Source: Azonexaceae bacterium | Lineage (GTDB): Bacteria; Pseudomonadota; Gammaproteobacteria; Burkholderiales; Rhodocyclaceae | Reading direction: 5' to 3' | NCBI GenBank assembly: GCA_013335535.1 | Contig: JAAXVL010000012.1 | Location: 46,170 to 110,169, forward strand | Length of the DNA: 64,000 bases | In this document: in pieces, positions 10,377-17,930 of the stretch | Layout: each line of letters starts with the position of its first letter | How positions within the stretch are numbered: the first letter of the stretch is position 1 | Program-made: the position numbers and the translations under genes | The notes under the pieces: generated by a model | Database searches by the model: none | The model's input: only the letters and a program-made list of their open reading frames with translations | Told to the model about the DNA's origin: nothing

Positions 10377-11222
10377 ATGAAATTCCAAGGTACCGATACC
10401 TACGTCGCGACGCGCGACCTGACGCTGGCTGTCAATGCCGCCGTCGCCCTGCAACGCCCGCTGCTCATCAAGGGCGAGCCGGGCACCGGCAAGACGCTGC
10501 TCGCCGAGGAAGTCGCCCGAGCCCTCGGCATGCCTCTGTTCCAGTGGCACATCAAATCGACGACCAAGGCGCAGCAAGGCCTCTACGAATACGACGCCGT
10601 GTCCCGCCTGCGCGACTCGCAGCTTGGCGATCCGCGCGTCGAAGACATCAGCCACTACATCGTCCATGGCGTGCTGTGGCAGGCCTTCGAGTGCGACGAG
10701 CCGTCGGTCGTCCTGATCGACGAAATCGACAAGGCCGACATCGAATTCCCAAACGACCTCCTGCGCGAACTCGACCGCATGGAATTCCATTGCTACGAGC
10801 TGCACCGCACCATCAAGGCCAAACACCGGCCGCTGATCATCATCACGTCGAACAACGAAAAGGAGCTGCCCGACGCCTTCCTGCGCCGCTGCTTCTTCCA
10901 CTACATCAAGTTCCCGGACAAGGAGACCATGCAGCGCATCGTCGCCGTCCATTTCCCGGTGCTCAAGCACGAGTTGCTCAAGGAGGCGCTCGAAGTCTTC
11001 TTCGACCTGCGTGAAGTGCCCGGCCTCAAGAAAAAGCCCTCAACCAGCGAACTGATCGACTGGCTCAAGCTGCTGCTGGCCGAAGACATCCCGCCCGAAG
11101 CCCTGCGCGCCAAGGAAGCGAAGGACGCCATTCCGCCGCTGCACGGCGCCTTGCTCAAGAACGAGCAGGACGTCCATCTCTTCGAACGCATCGCTTTCAT
11201 GGCGCGTCGCAAGCAGCCGTAA
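10377..11222 (+). CDS. MoxR-family AAA+ ATPase
   Basis: A 281-residue MoxR-type chaperone ATPase. The P-loop GEPGTGKT (about residues 33-40), Walker B VVLIDEIDKAD, sensor TSNNEKELPDAFLRR with arginine finger and FHYIKFPD are clear. MoxR ATPases work with a VWA-domain partner to insert cofactors or remodel enzymes, and the VWA gene begins immediately after this stop codon (TAAATG). ATG 10377 (MKFQGTDTYVATRDL) is the natural family start. The open frame extends further upstream through the dispersed repeat but without family similarity. The client protein is not evident in the window. Confidence 0.92.
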   Translation: MKFQGTDTYVATRDLTLAVNAAVALQRPLLIKGEPGTGKTLLAEEVARALGMPLFQWHIKSTTKAQQGLYEYDAVSRLRDSQLGDPRVEDISHYIVHGVLWQAFECDEPSVVLIDEIDKADIEFPNDLLRELDRMEFHCYELHRTIKAKHRPLIIITSNNEKELPDAFLRRCFFHYIKFPDKETMQRIVAVHFPVLKHELLKEALEVFFDLREVPGLKKKPSTSELIDWLKLLLAEDIPPEALRAKEAKDAIPPLHGALLKNEQDVHLFERIAFMARRKQP

Positions 11223-12395
11223 ATGCTCGTCGATTTCTTCCTGCACCTGAAGGCCCGCCAGCTGCCGGTGTCGACCAACGAACTGCTGGCCCTGCTCGAA
11301 GCCCTCGAAGCGAGGTTGGTCAGCGCCAGCCTCGATGATTTTTACCTGCTGTCGCGCACCATCCTGGTCAAGGATGAAGCGCTTTACGACCGCTTCGACC
11401 GTGCCTTCGGCGAGTATTTTCGCGGCATCGAAGCCCTGCCCGGCTTCGCCCCGGAAGTGCCGGAAGAATGGCTTGAACTCGCCGCCCGCAAGCACCTTTC
11501 CGAAGCCGACCGCCTCAAGCTGCAGAAACTCAGCTACGAGAAAATCTTCGAGCAACTCAAGGAGCGGCTGGCCGAGCAGAAGGAACGCCACTCGGGCGGC
11601 AGCAAGTGGATCGGCACCGCCGGCACCTCGCCCTACGGCCACGGTGGCTACAACCCTGAAGGCGTGCGCATCGGTGGCGAATCGGTCGGCAACCGCACCG
11701 CCATCAAGGTCTGGGACCAGCGCGAGTTCCGCAACCTCGACGACAGCGTCGACCTCGGCATCCGCAACATCAAGGTCGCCCTGCGCCGGTTACGCCGCTT
11801 TGCCCGCAAGGGCGCCGCCACCGAACTCGACCTCGACGGCACCATCGCCGGCACCGCCCGCAACGGCGGCTGGCTCGACCTGCATCTACGGCCGGAACGC
11901 CACAATGCCGTCAAGGTGCTGCTCTTCCTCGACATCGGCGGCTCGATGGACGACCACATCCAGGCCTGTGAGGAACTGTTCTCGGCCGCCCGCGCCGAAT
12001 TCAAGCATCTCGAACATTTCTACTTCCACAACTGTGTCTATGAAGGCGTCTGGAAGGACAATCGCCGCCGCCACGGCGAAAAGCTGTCGACCTGGGACGT
12101 CATCCACACCTACGGCCCGGACTACAAGCTCGTCTTCGTCGGTGATGCCAGCATGAGCCCCTACGAAATCGCCCGCCCCGGCGGCAGCGTCGAACACTGG
12201 AACGAAGAAGCCGGCGCCGTCTGGCTCGAACGCCTGCTCGCCACCTGGCCCCACGCCGCCTGGCTCAACCCACTGGCGGAAGCGCACTGGGGCTACACGC
12301 CGTCGATCCAGATGATCGAGCAACTGCTCGGCAAACGCATGTTTCCGCTAACCATCGACGGCCTCGAGCGGGCGATGCGAAGTCTGTCGAAGTAG
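11223..12395 (+). CDS. VWA domain-containing CoxE-like protein
   Basis: A 390-residue partner of the MoxR ATPase. The N-terminal two thirds are helical and charged; a von Willebrand A domain follows with the MIDAS-like metal site DIGGSMDDH at residue 237, in the DxGxS form used by CoxE-like proteins. CoxE/MoxR pairs help assemble metal or redox centres (for example CO dehydrogenase) or act in stress responses. The gene starts directly at the moxR stop, so the two are translationally coupled. No obvious client enzyme is encoded next to them. Confidence 0.88.
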   Translation: MLVDFFLHLKARQLPVSTNELLALLEALEARLVSASLDDFYLLSRTILVKDEALYDRFDRAFGEYFRGIEALPGFAPEVPEEWLELAARKHLSEADRLKLQKLSYEKIFEQLKERLAEQKERHSGGSKWIGTAGTSPYGHGGYNPEGVRIGGESVGNRTAIKVWDQREFRNLDDSVDLGIRNIKVALRRLRRFARKGAATELDLDGTIAGTARNGGWLDLHLRPERHNAVKVLLFLDIGGSMDDHIQACEELFSAARAEFKHLEHFYFHNCVYEGVWKDNRRRHGEKLSTWDVIHTYGPDYKLVFVGDASMSPYEIARPGGSVEHWNEEAGAVWLERLLATWPHAAWLNPLAEAHWGYTPSIQMIEQLLGKRMFPLTIDGLERAMRSLSK

Positions 12396-12486
12396 CTCTG
12401 GCATGCAAACCCGGTTCGTGTGAAAAATACCCACACAGAATCGGATTGGACGTAATATCTCCGCGCATAACTTTCGGCGCTGCTCC

Positions 12487-12900
12487 ATGTTTGGCAATTT
12501 CTCCACTGCATTCCTGATCATCTGTCTTGGCCTGAGCACAGCGGGATGCGCTCCGGTGATCATTTCGGCAGCCGGCGTCGGCGTCAGCGCGATCTACTCC
12601 CATCACAGCAACGGTCAGGCGTCGCGGACCTTTACCGCGCCGCTGCCTCGCGTTCACACCGCCGTTCTGGCCGCCCTCAGGAAGATGTCGATCAAGCCTG
12701 GTCCCACCGAAAAACTGGAGCAAGGCGAACGCATCACAGCCAAGGCCGGCGGCCGCACTATTGAAATCGAACTCGAAGTTGTGACCCCCAGCACGACCCG
12801 CATGCGCACGATAGCGCGCAACGAAGGTGGACTGACGGTCGACTCGGCGACTGCCACCGAAATCACCAACCAGACCGAAGCGGCTGTCGGCCGCGGCTGA
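12487..12900 (+). CDS. DUF3568-type lipoprotein
   Basis: A 137-residue predicted lipoprotein. The signal peptide ends in a lipobox (LSTAGC, Cys21), so the mature protein would be anchored to a membrane from the periplasmic side. The rest (VGVSAIYSHHSNGQASRTF, then a compact alpha/beta domain) resembles the DUF3568 family, of unknown function. It is a single gene, followed by a GC-rich stem-loop shared with the convergent ykgJ-type gene. Confidence 0.75.
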   Translation: MFGNFSTAFLIICLGLSTAGCAPVIISAAGVGVSAIYSHHSNGQASRTFTAPLPRVHTAVLAALRKMSIKPGPTEKLEQGERITAKAGGRTIEIELEVVTPSTTRMRTIARNEGGLTVDSATATEITNQTEAAVGRG

Positions 12901-12920
12901 GCGCATCGGCAACGATGCGC
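12901..12920. terminator. stem-loop between convergent genes
   Basis: Perfect 8-bp arms GCGCATCG/CGATGCGC with a GCAA tetraloop, directly after the DUF3568 stop. There is no clear T-run, so terminator function is likely but not certain. Confidence 0.5.
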
Positions 12921-12930
12921 CGTTGAAAAC

Positions 12931-13245
12931 CTAGAGCGGTTCCAGCCCGCAGCGCTTGCGCGCCTTGTTGCAGGCGGCGTGCTCGGTATCGAATTCGCGG
13001 CACGGCGACGGGCGAACGTCGTAGATCGTGCAATTGACTGCCACGCCTACCTCGCCGGCCAGCGCCACGCAGCGCGGCGGGCTGGCATCGGTGCCGCACA
13101 GGCGGACGATGGCCGGCGTCACGGGCACCGTCATCTCGACCGGCACCCCTTGCCCCCAGGCAAAGGCACCACCGGCCAGCTCGGCCGGATGGAAATCGAC
13201 GCGCAGGCTGGCGCAGCAGGCGCCGCAGGTCTGGCAGACGCTCAT
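12931..13245 (-). CDS. YkgJ-family cysteine cluster protein
   Basis: A 104-residue protein with an N-terminal cysteine cluster (MSVCQTCGACC; Cys4, 7, 10, 11) and further cysteines in NCTIYDVRPSPCREF and the C-terminus, the pattern of the YkgJ/zinc- or iron-sulfur-binding CxxCxxCC family. Function in the family is not settled. Its ATG overlaps the stop of the upstream methyltransferase gene (ATGA), so it is the last gene of a dusC-trmB-like-ykgJ operon, which suggests a link to tRNA modification. Confidence 0.85.
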   Translation of the reverse strand: MSVCQTCGACCASLRVDFHPAELAGGAFAWGQGVPVEMTVPVTPAIVRLCGTDASPPRCVALAGEVGVAVNCTIYDVRPSPCREFDTEHAACNKARKRCGLEPL

Positions 13246-13919
13246 GACAAATTTACCCGGCAGCGCCACAGTTCGTGACCAGAGGCGAGATATTTTTTCT
13301 CGAAGGGCGTCATCGGATTGTCCGTTTGCCACGGTTCGGCAACGACCGTCTGGCCGCTGAGCAGGCTCAAGGCCAGCGCCATTTCCTCGATGTAGATGCG
13401 CCAGTTACTGCGGCACTCGACTTCGCCACCCAGTTCGCGCCACACCGGAAACACCGCGTGCCCCTGCCAACGCCGGGCCAGATGGCCGATCTTCGGCCAC
13501 GGGTTCGGGTAGAGGTTGTAATGGCGGGCCAGACGAACGCCATTGTCGGCCAGCAGACGCCAAAAATCGACCAGATCGGCGCGGATCAGCGCGGCATTGG
13601 CCGGCATCGGCAAGGGCTTGCCGCGGCTGATGCGGTCGAGCGACTGATCGACGCCGAGCACGAAATGATCGGGAAAGGTCTCGGCGATGCGCTGCGTACT
13701 CCAGCCGACACCGCAGCCGGCATCGAGAATGAGCGGCGCCTGCGGATTCCAGGCGACACGTGCCGCCATCGCCGCGGTAAAAGCATCGCGGTTGTAGTCG
13801 GCGACCGGTTTCCTGAACGGATGCGCCATGTGCCGGCGGACGAGCGTCTCGAGATCGGCGTGCGGGCCGCCCTGGGCGCTGGAAATGAAACGTGAGTTTC
13901 CGGAAACAGCGCCAGACAT
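13242..13919 (-). CDS. TrmB-like SAM-dependent tRNA (guanine-N7)-methyltransferase
   Basis: A 225-residue Rossmann methyltransferase. It has a SAM motif LILDAGCGVGWSTQRIAE, a substrate/catalytic stretch NLYPNPWPKIGHLARRW that matches the PDPWPK...H..RR signature of TrmB, and SNWRIYIEEMALAL. TrmB methylates G46 of tRNA. This protein is more divergent than canonical TrmB, so a second trmB may exist elsewhere. ATG 13919 overlaps the dusC stop (TGATG); a GTG one codon upstream is also possible. The coupling to dusC, another tRNA modification gene, supports the call. Confidence 0.82.
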   Translation of the reverse strand: MSGAVSGNSRFISSAQGGPHADLETLVRRHMAHPFRKPVADYNRDAFTAAMAARVAWNPQAPLILDAGCGVGWSTQRIAETFPDHFVLGVDQSLDRISRGKPLPMPANAALIRADLVDFWRLLADNGVRLARHYNLYPNPWPKIGHLARRWQGHAVFPVWRELGGEVECRSNWRIYIEEMALALSLLSGQTVVAEPWQTDNPMTPFEKKYLASGHELWRCRVNLS

Positions 13920-14878
13920 CACGCCGCCAGCCTTTCCGGTGTCAGCAGACCTTCGGCGATGAGCGCCGCATCGATCTCCGCGGCACCCTTGATCGGCCGC
14001 AGGCGATCATAAAGCGCGCCGGCCTCCGGGTAATTCCGGCGCAGCATGGCCAGCCACTGCTTGAGACGGCCGCCAGCATGTACCGCCACCACCTTCTTGC
14101 GTACACCCAGCCAGTATTCGCCGACCGCCTGCCGGATTTCATCCCAGCCGCCAGTTGCCTCGCCGCGTACCCGGCGCGCCAGCAACGGGTCGGAAACCGC
14201 GCCGCGGCCAACCATGATGTCGACGCAACCGGTCGCTGCCTGGCAATTGCGAAAATCCTCGACGGTCCACACCTCGCCGTTGGCGATGAGCGGGATATCG
14301 ATGGCGGCGCGCACCCGGTCGATCCATTCCCAGCGCGCCGGCGGGCGGTAGCCGTCGACCTTGGTTCGGCCGTGCACGATCAGTTCATCGATGCCAGCGG
14401 TAGTTAGCGCCAGGGCGTTTTCAACGGCCCGGCTGGTGTCGTCGATACCGAGGCGCATCTTGGCGGTAAACGGAATATGCACCGGAACCACGGCGCGCAC
14501 GGCGCTGGTGATTTCGTGCAGCAACTCGGGCTCGCCGAGCAAGGCGGCGCCACCCCGATGGCGATTGACCGTCGGCGCCGGACAACCGAAATTGAGATCG
14601 ATGCCGGCTGGATCGAGCGTCACGAGCCGCGCCGCATTCTCGGCCATGAGAATCGGGTCGGAGCCGAGCAGTTGTACGCGCATCGGCGTGCCGGCCGCCG
14701 TCTTGCTGCCGTTGCGCAGTTCCGGGCAGATCCGTTCATAGGTCTTGGCCGGCAGCACGTTGGCCGAAACGCGGACAAATTCGCAGATGCCCCAGTCGTA
14801 GCCGCCGATGGCCGTTAGCACGCCGCGCAGCAGGTCGTCGGCGAGCCCTTCCATCGGGGCGAGAAGAATGCGGGACAT
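13919..14878 (-). CDS. dusC: tRNA-dihydrouridine(16) synthase
   Basis: A 319-residue FMN-dependent enzyme that reduces uridine in the tRNA D-loop; the DusC subgroup acts on U16. The N-terminus LLAPMEGLADDLLR and CEFVRVS match DusC rather than DusA/B. The catalytic cysteine is in NFGCPAPTVNRHRGGAALL, followed by FTAKMRLG, VHGRTK and IANGEVW (FMN-binding). ATG 14878 is the start. It is the first gene of the operon and lies 50 bases from the divergent PIN gene, so the promoters share that gap. Confidence 0.94.
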   Translation of the reverse strand: MSRILLAPMEGLADDLLRGVLTAIGGYDWGICEFVRVSANVLPAKTYERICPELRNGSKTAAGTPMRVQLLGSDPILMAENAARLVTLDPAGIDLNFGCPAPTVNRHRGGAALLGEPELLHEITSAVRAVVPVHIPFTAKMRLGIDDTSRAVENALALTTAGIDELIVHGRTKVDGYRPPARWEWIDRVRAAIDIPLIANGEVWTVEDFRNCQAATGCVDIMVGRGAVSDPLLARRVRGEATGGWDEIRQAVGEYWLGVRKKVVAVHAGGRLKQWLAMLRRNYPEAGALYDRLRPIKGAAEIDAALIAEGLLTPERLAA

Positions 14879-14928
14879 CGAAAATTCCGGGCAAGGCGTT
14901 GAAGTGGCTCGCATTATAATCCGGCCCC

Positions 14929-15348
14929 ATGCTGCGCTTCGTTCTCGATACCAATGTCGTCCTCGACCTCTTTCACTGGGGCAACACCGACGCCGTGCCA
15001 ATCATGGCGGCGCTGGAGGCCGGGGAAATTCAGTGTGTCGTCGATACCCGCACGCTGGATGAACTGCAGCGCGTACTGACCTATCCGCAACTCAAGCTAA
15101 CGCCCGACATGATGGCCGAGCGTTATGCCCGCTACACGAAGCTGGTCGAGGTTTTCCCCGCAGGCGAAGCCCCCAAGCTGCCGCGCTGCAAGGATCGGGA
15201 CGACCAGAAGTTCCTCGAACTGGCCGCCCGCTGTGGTGCCGACATCCTGGTCAGCAAGGACAAGGCCTTGCTCCGCTTGCGCGGGCGAACGACGCTTGGC
15301 TTCCAGATCGTCAAACCGGCCGCAGCCTGCCAATTGCTGGCAAAATAG
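14929..15348 (+). CDS. PIN-domain protein, putative toxin
   Basis: A 139-residue PIN-fold nuclease-like protein of the COG1569 type, often listed as a putative toxin-antitoxin component. Acidic metal-binding residues are seen at Asp7 (FVLDTNVVLD), in the middle (KDRDDQKFLELA) and in DILVSKDKALL. No antitoxin gene is adjacent: the upstream neighbour is dusC on the other strand and the downstream one is the hydrogenase operon. It may be an orphan or have a housekeeping RNA-processing role. Confidence 0.85.
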   Translation: MLRFVLDTNVVLDLFHWGNTDAVPIMAALEAGEIQCVVDTRTLDELQRVLTYPQLKLTPDMMAERYARYTKLVEVFPAGEAPKLPRCKDRDDQKFLELAARCGADILVSKDKALLRLRGRTTLGFQIVKPAAACQLLAK

Positions 15349-15480
15349 GCCATGAAATAATTAGTGATGCAAAGCCAGCCGGCGCTTGATAAAATTAAAA
15401 CTAATAATACTTTTGTAATATAAAAAGAATATTCCGCCGACAGGCTCACGCAAGCGCCCGTTTGAGCAAGGAGATTCAGC
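15349..15480 (+). promoter_or_regulatory. promoter region of the hydrogen-sensor operon
   Basis: This 132-base gap contains a strikingly AT-rich block (15388-15435) in otherwise GC-rich DNA. A possible sigma-70 pair is TTGATA (15386-15391) and TACTTT (15408-15413), 16 bases apart. No sigma-54 GG-N10-GC element was found. AAGGAG just before the ATG is a good ribosome binding site. Confidence 0.35.
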
Positions 15481-16416
15481 ATGGTGAATGTGGTCTGGAT
15501 GCAAGCGGGCGCCTGCAGCGGCGAAAGCATGGCCTTGCTCTGTGCGGACAGGCCCAGCCTCGAAAACCTGCTGCAGCAATATGACCTGAATCTGCTCTGG
15601 CATCCGTCACTGACTGCCGATGCCCGCTTCGGCCAGGTGCTTGAGGCGATCACCAGCGGCCGCAAAAAACTCGACATCCTGTGCATCGAAGGCAGCCTGA
15701 TGACCGGGCCGGACGGTAGCGGCCAGTACGATACCTGGAAAGGCCGGGCCAAGATCGACATCATTCGTGAACTGGCGCCGCTGGCCACCCATGTCGTGGC
15801 GATGGGCACCTGCGCGGCCTTCGGCGGCGTGCATGCGGCAGGGCCGAATCCGACTGACTGTACCGGCCTGCAATTCCTCAAGGACCAGCCCGGCGGCCTG
15901 CTCGGCGCCAACTGGCGGGCGCGTAGTGGCCAGCCCGTCATCAATGTCGCCGGCTGCCCGGCCTATCCGAACACGATGACCAAGGTGCTGGCCATGCTGG
16001 CCGAGGGCGCAACCCTCCAGCTCGACGCGTTCAACCGGCCGGCCGCCTTCTTCGCCAGCCTCGTCCATCAGGGCTGCACGCGCAACGAGTACCACGAGTA
16101 CGACATGGAGGACGAGGTACTCGGCGGGCGCGGCTGCATGTTCTTCACCCTCGGCTGTCGCGGCCCGCAAACCGTGGCGCCATGCAACACCGAATTGTGG
16201 AACGGCCACAGCAGCAAGACGCGGGCTGGCGTGCCCTGTTTTGGCTGCACTTCCCCGGATTTTCCGGCCAACCGCGACCTCTTCGTCACACCCAAAATCG
16301 GCGCCGTGCCGAAATTTCTGCCGCTCGGCGTCGCCCGCGCCAAATACATGGCCTACAAGAACCTGGCTCGCGCAGCCGCACCGGAGCGCGTCATCAATCG
16401 GGAGATGGAGCCGTGA
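15481..16416 (+). CDS. [NiFe] hydrogenase small subunit, cytosolic group 2 type
   Basis: A 311-residue iron-sulfur subunit that passes electrons to or from the [NiFe] site. It starts directly at the core fold (VVWMQAGACSGES) without a Tat signal peptide or C-terminal anchor, as in cytosolic group 2 enzymes (cyanobacterial HupS, sensory HupU/HoxB). Cluster ligands are visible: Cys12, GTCAAFGG and GCPAYP (proximal); HQGCTRNEY and GCMFFTLGC (distal); APCNTELWNG and PCFGC (medial). The second proximal ligand is Glu15 where most enzymes have Cys. Strong sequence likeness to HupS supports group 2. The stop overlaps the large-subunit GTG (GTGA). No electron acceptor gene is nearby, favouring a sensory role. 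Confidence 0.9.
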   Translation: MVNVVWMQAGACSGESMALLCADRPSLENLLQQYDLNLLWHPSLTADARFGQVLEAITSGRKKLDILCIEGSLMTGPDGSGQYDTWKGRAKIDIIRELAPLATHVVAMGTCAAFGGVHAAGPNPTDCTGLQFLKDQPGGLLGANWRARSGQPVINVAGCPAYPNTMTKVLAMLAEGATLQLDAFNRPAAFFASLVHQGCTRNEYHEYDMEDEVLGGRGCMFFTLGCRGPQTVAPCNTELWNGHSSKTRAGVPCFGCTSPDFPANRDLFVTPKIGAVPKFLPLGVARAKYMAYKNLARAAAPERVINREMEP

Positions 16417-17930
16417 CCCGCGTCACCGTCGATATCGATCTCAACCGCGTCGAGGGCGACCTCGAATTCCAGCTCGACCTTGAAGACGGCGTGGTTGTCG
16501 ATGCGCGCTGCATCGGCACGCTATATCGCGGTTTCGAGCAGATCCTGATCGGCCGGGCGCCGCGCGACGCGCTGGTCATCACACCGCGCGTCTGTGGCAT
16601 TTGCGGCACGGCCCACCTCTACGCAGCGACGCTGGCGCTCGAACAGATCGCCAGCATCACGCCGCCGACCCATGCCGTGCTCGTCCGCAACCTGTGCCTG
16701 ATGGCCGAAACGCTGCAAAGCGACCTGCGCCAGAGCTTCCTGTTTTTCACGCCCGATTTCTGCAACCCGCTCTATGCCGACCATCCGCTGGCGGCGGAAC
16801 TGGCTGAGGCCTTCGCCCCGCTCAAGGGCAGCGTCGTGCGCGGCTGCCTGAAAAGCACGCGCGAGCTGGTCGGCATCGTCGCCATCTTCGGCGGCCAGTG
16901 GCCGCATTCGACCTACATGCTGCCCGGCGGCATCACCCAGCCGGCCAACGCCCGCCGGTTGATGGACACCCGCGACATTCTGGCCGGCGTGCGCTCCTGG
17001 TTCGAGCAAGCCGTCATCGGCGGCGACCTCGACGAATGGCTGGCGCTGGACAGCAGCGAAGCCCTGTTCCGCTGGATGGCCGCCAACCCGGCCCGCCAGA
17101 GCAGCGCCGTCGGCCTGTTCACCCGTTTCGCCCGCGACATTGGCCTGCACAAGCTCGGCGCCGGCACCGGCCACCTGCTCAGTTACGGCGTCAATCACCG
17201 GCCCGAAGGCACCGGTAGCGAACTGCCGCCCGGTTTTTTCAATGCCGACACGCAACAGCTCGAGCCACTCGACCACCTGCAGATCAACGAACACGTCCGC
17301 CACAGCTGGTTCCTCGATTACCCCGGCGGGCGTCACCCGTGGGCCGGTGAAACCATCCCCGACCACCAGCCGGGCGGCGACCGCTACACCTGGGCCAAGG
17401 CGCCGCGCTATGGCGACAAGGTGGTGCAGACCGGCCCGCTGGCCGAGTTGCGCATTGCCGGCGAACCGCTCATTACCGACCTGCTGGCCAGCGAAGGGGA
17501 CAACACCTGGCTGCGCCAGTTCGCCCGCCTGCGCCGGGCCGGCTGGCTGCTCAATGCCACGGTCAACACGAAAAAACAGCTAAAAATGAAATGCGAGGAA
17601 CCACACTTCATCGACCCGAAAATCGACGTCTGGCCGGATGGCGAAAGCTATGGCCTGGTCGAGGCGGCACGCGGCGGGCTCGGCCACTGGCTACGCATCA
17701 AGGATGGCGTCATCGACAAATACCAGATCGTCACGCCAACCGCCTGGAACGCATCGCCGCGCGACAGTGCCGGCCGCCACGGCCATTGGGAACAGAGCAT
17801 CATCGGACTCAAGGTTGCCGACCCGGAAAATCCGGTCGAGATCGGCCACATCGTCCGCTCCCACGACCCCTGCCTGGTGTGCACCGTCCATTTCATCGGC
17901 AGCCACAAAAAAATGCATTTCAATGTCTGA
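16413..17930 (+). CDS. [NiFe] hydrogenase large subunit, group 2 type, probably sensory
   Basis: A 505-residue catalytic subunit. The N-terminal NRVEGDLEF replaces the usual RIEGH. The two Ni-binding cysteine pairs are intact: RVCGICGTAH near residue 60 and DPCLVCTVH near the C-terminus. After the final His come 12 more residues, FIGSHKKMHFNV. Catalytic large subunits normally have a tail removed by a dedicated protease, whereas the known regulatory hydrogenases lack one. A copy of the dispersed repeat is embedded in frame (ATVNTKKQLKMK, bases 17555-17594). The start GTG overlaps the small-subunit stop, and the 3' end overlaps the next gene by 8 bases. No hyp maturation genes are in the window. 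Confidence 0.9.
   Translation: MTRVTVDIDLNRVEGDLEFQLDLEDGVVVDARCIGTLYRGFEQILIGRAPRDALVITPRVCGICGTAHLYAATLALEQIASITPPTHAVLVRNLCLMAETLQSDLRQSFLFFTPDFCNPLYADHPLAAELAEAFAPLKGSVVRGCLKSTRELVGIVAIFGGQWPHSTYMLPGGITQPANARRLMDTRDILAGVRSWFEQAVIGGDLDEWLALDSSEALFRWMAANPARQSSAVGLFTRFARDIGLHKLGAGTGHLLSYGVNHRPEGTGSELPPGFFNADTQQLEPLDHLQINEHVRHSWFLDYPGGRHPWAGETIPDHQPGGDRYTWAKAPRYGDKVVQTGPLAELRIAGEPLITDLLASEGDNTWLRQFARLRRAGWLLNATVNTKKQLKMKCEEPHFIDPKIDVWPDGESYGLVEAARGGLGHWLRIKDGVIDKYQIVTPTAWNASPRDSAGRHGHWEQSIIGLKVADPENPVEIGHIVRSHDPCLVCTVHFIGSHKKMHFNV
17555..17594 (+). repeat. dispersed 38-bp repeat, copy R2, inside hydrogenase large subunit
   Basis: Reads GCCACGGTCAACACG, six A's, CAGCTAAAAATGAAATG. In frame it encodes ATVNTKKQLKMK. 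Confidence 0.75.

Noticed and set aside
14929..15348. PIN gene as part of a toxin-antitoxin pair
   Set aside because: No antitoxin-sized partner on the same strand up- or downstream; kept as an orphan PIN protein only.
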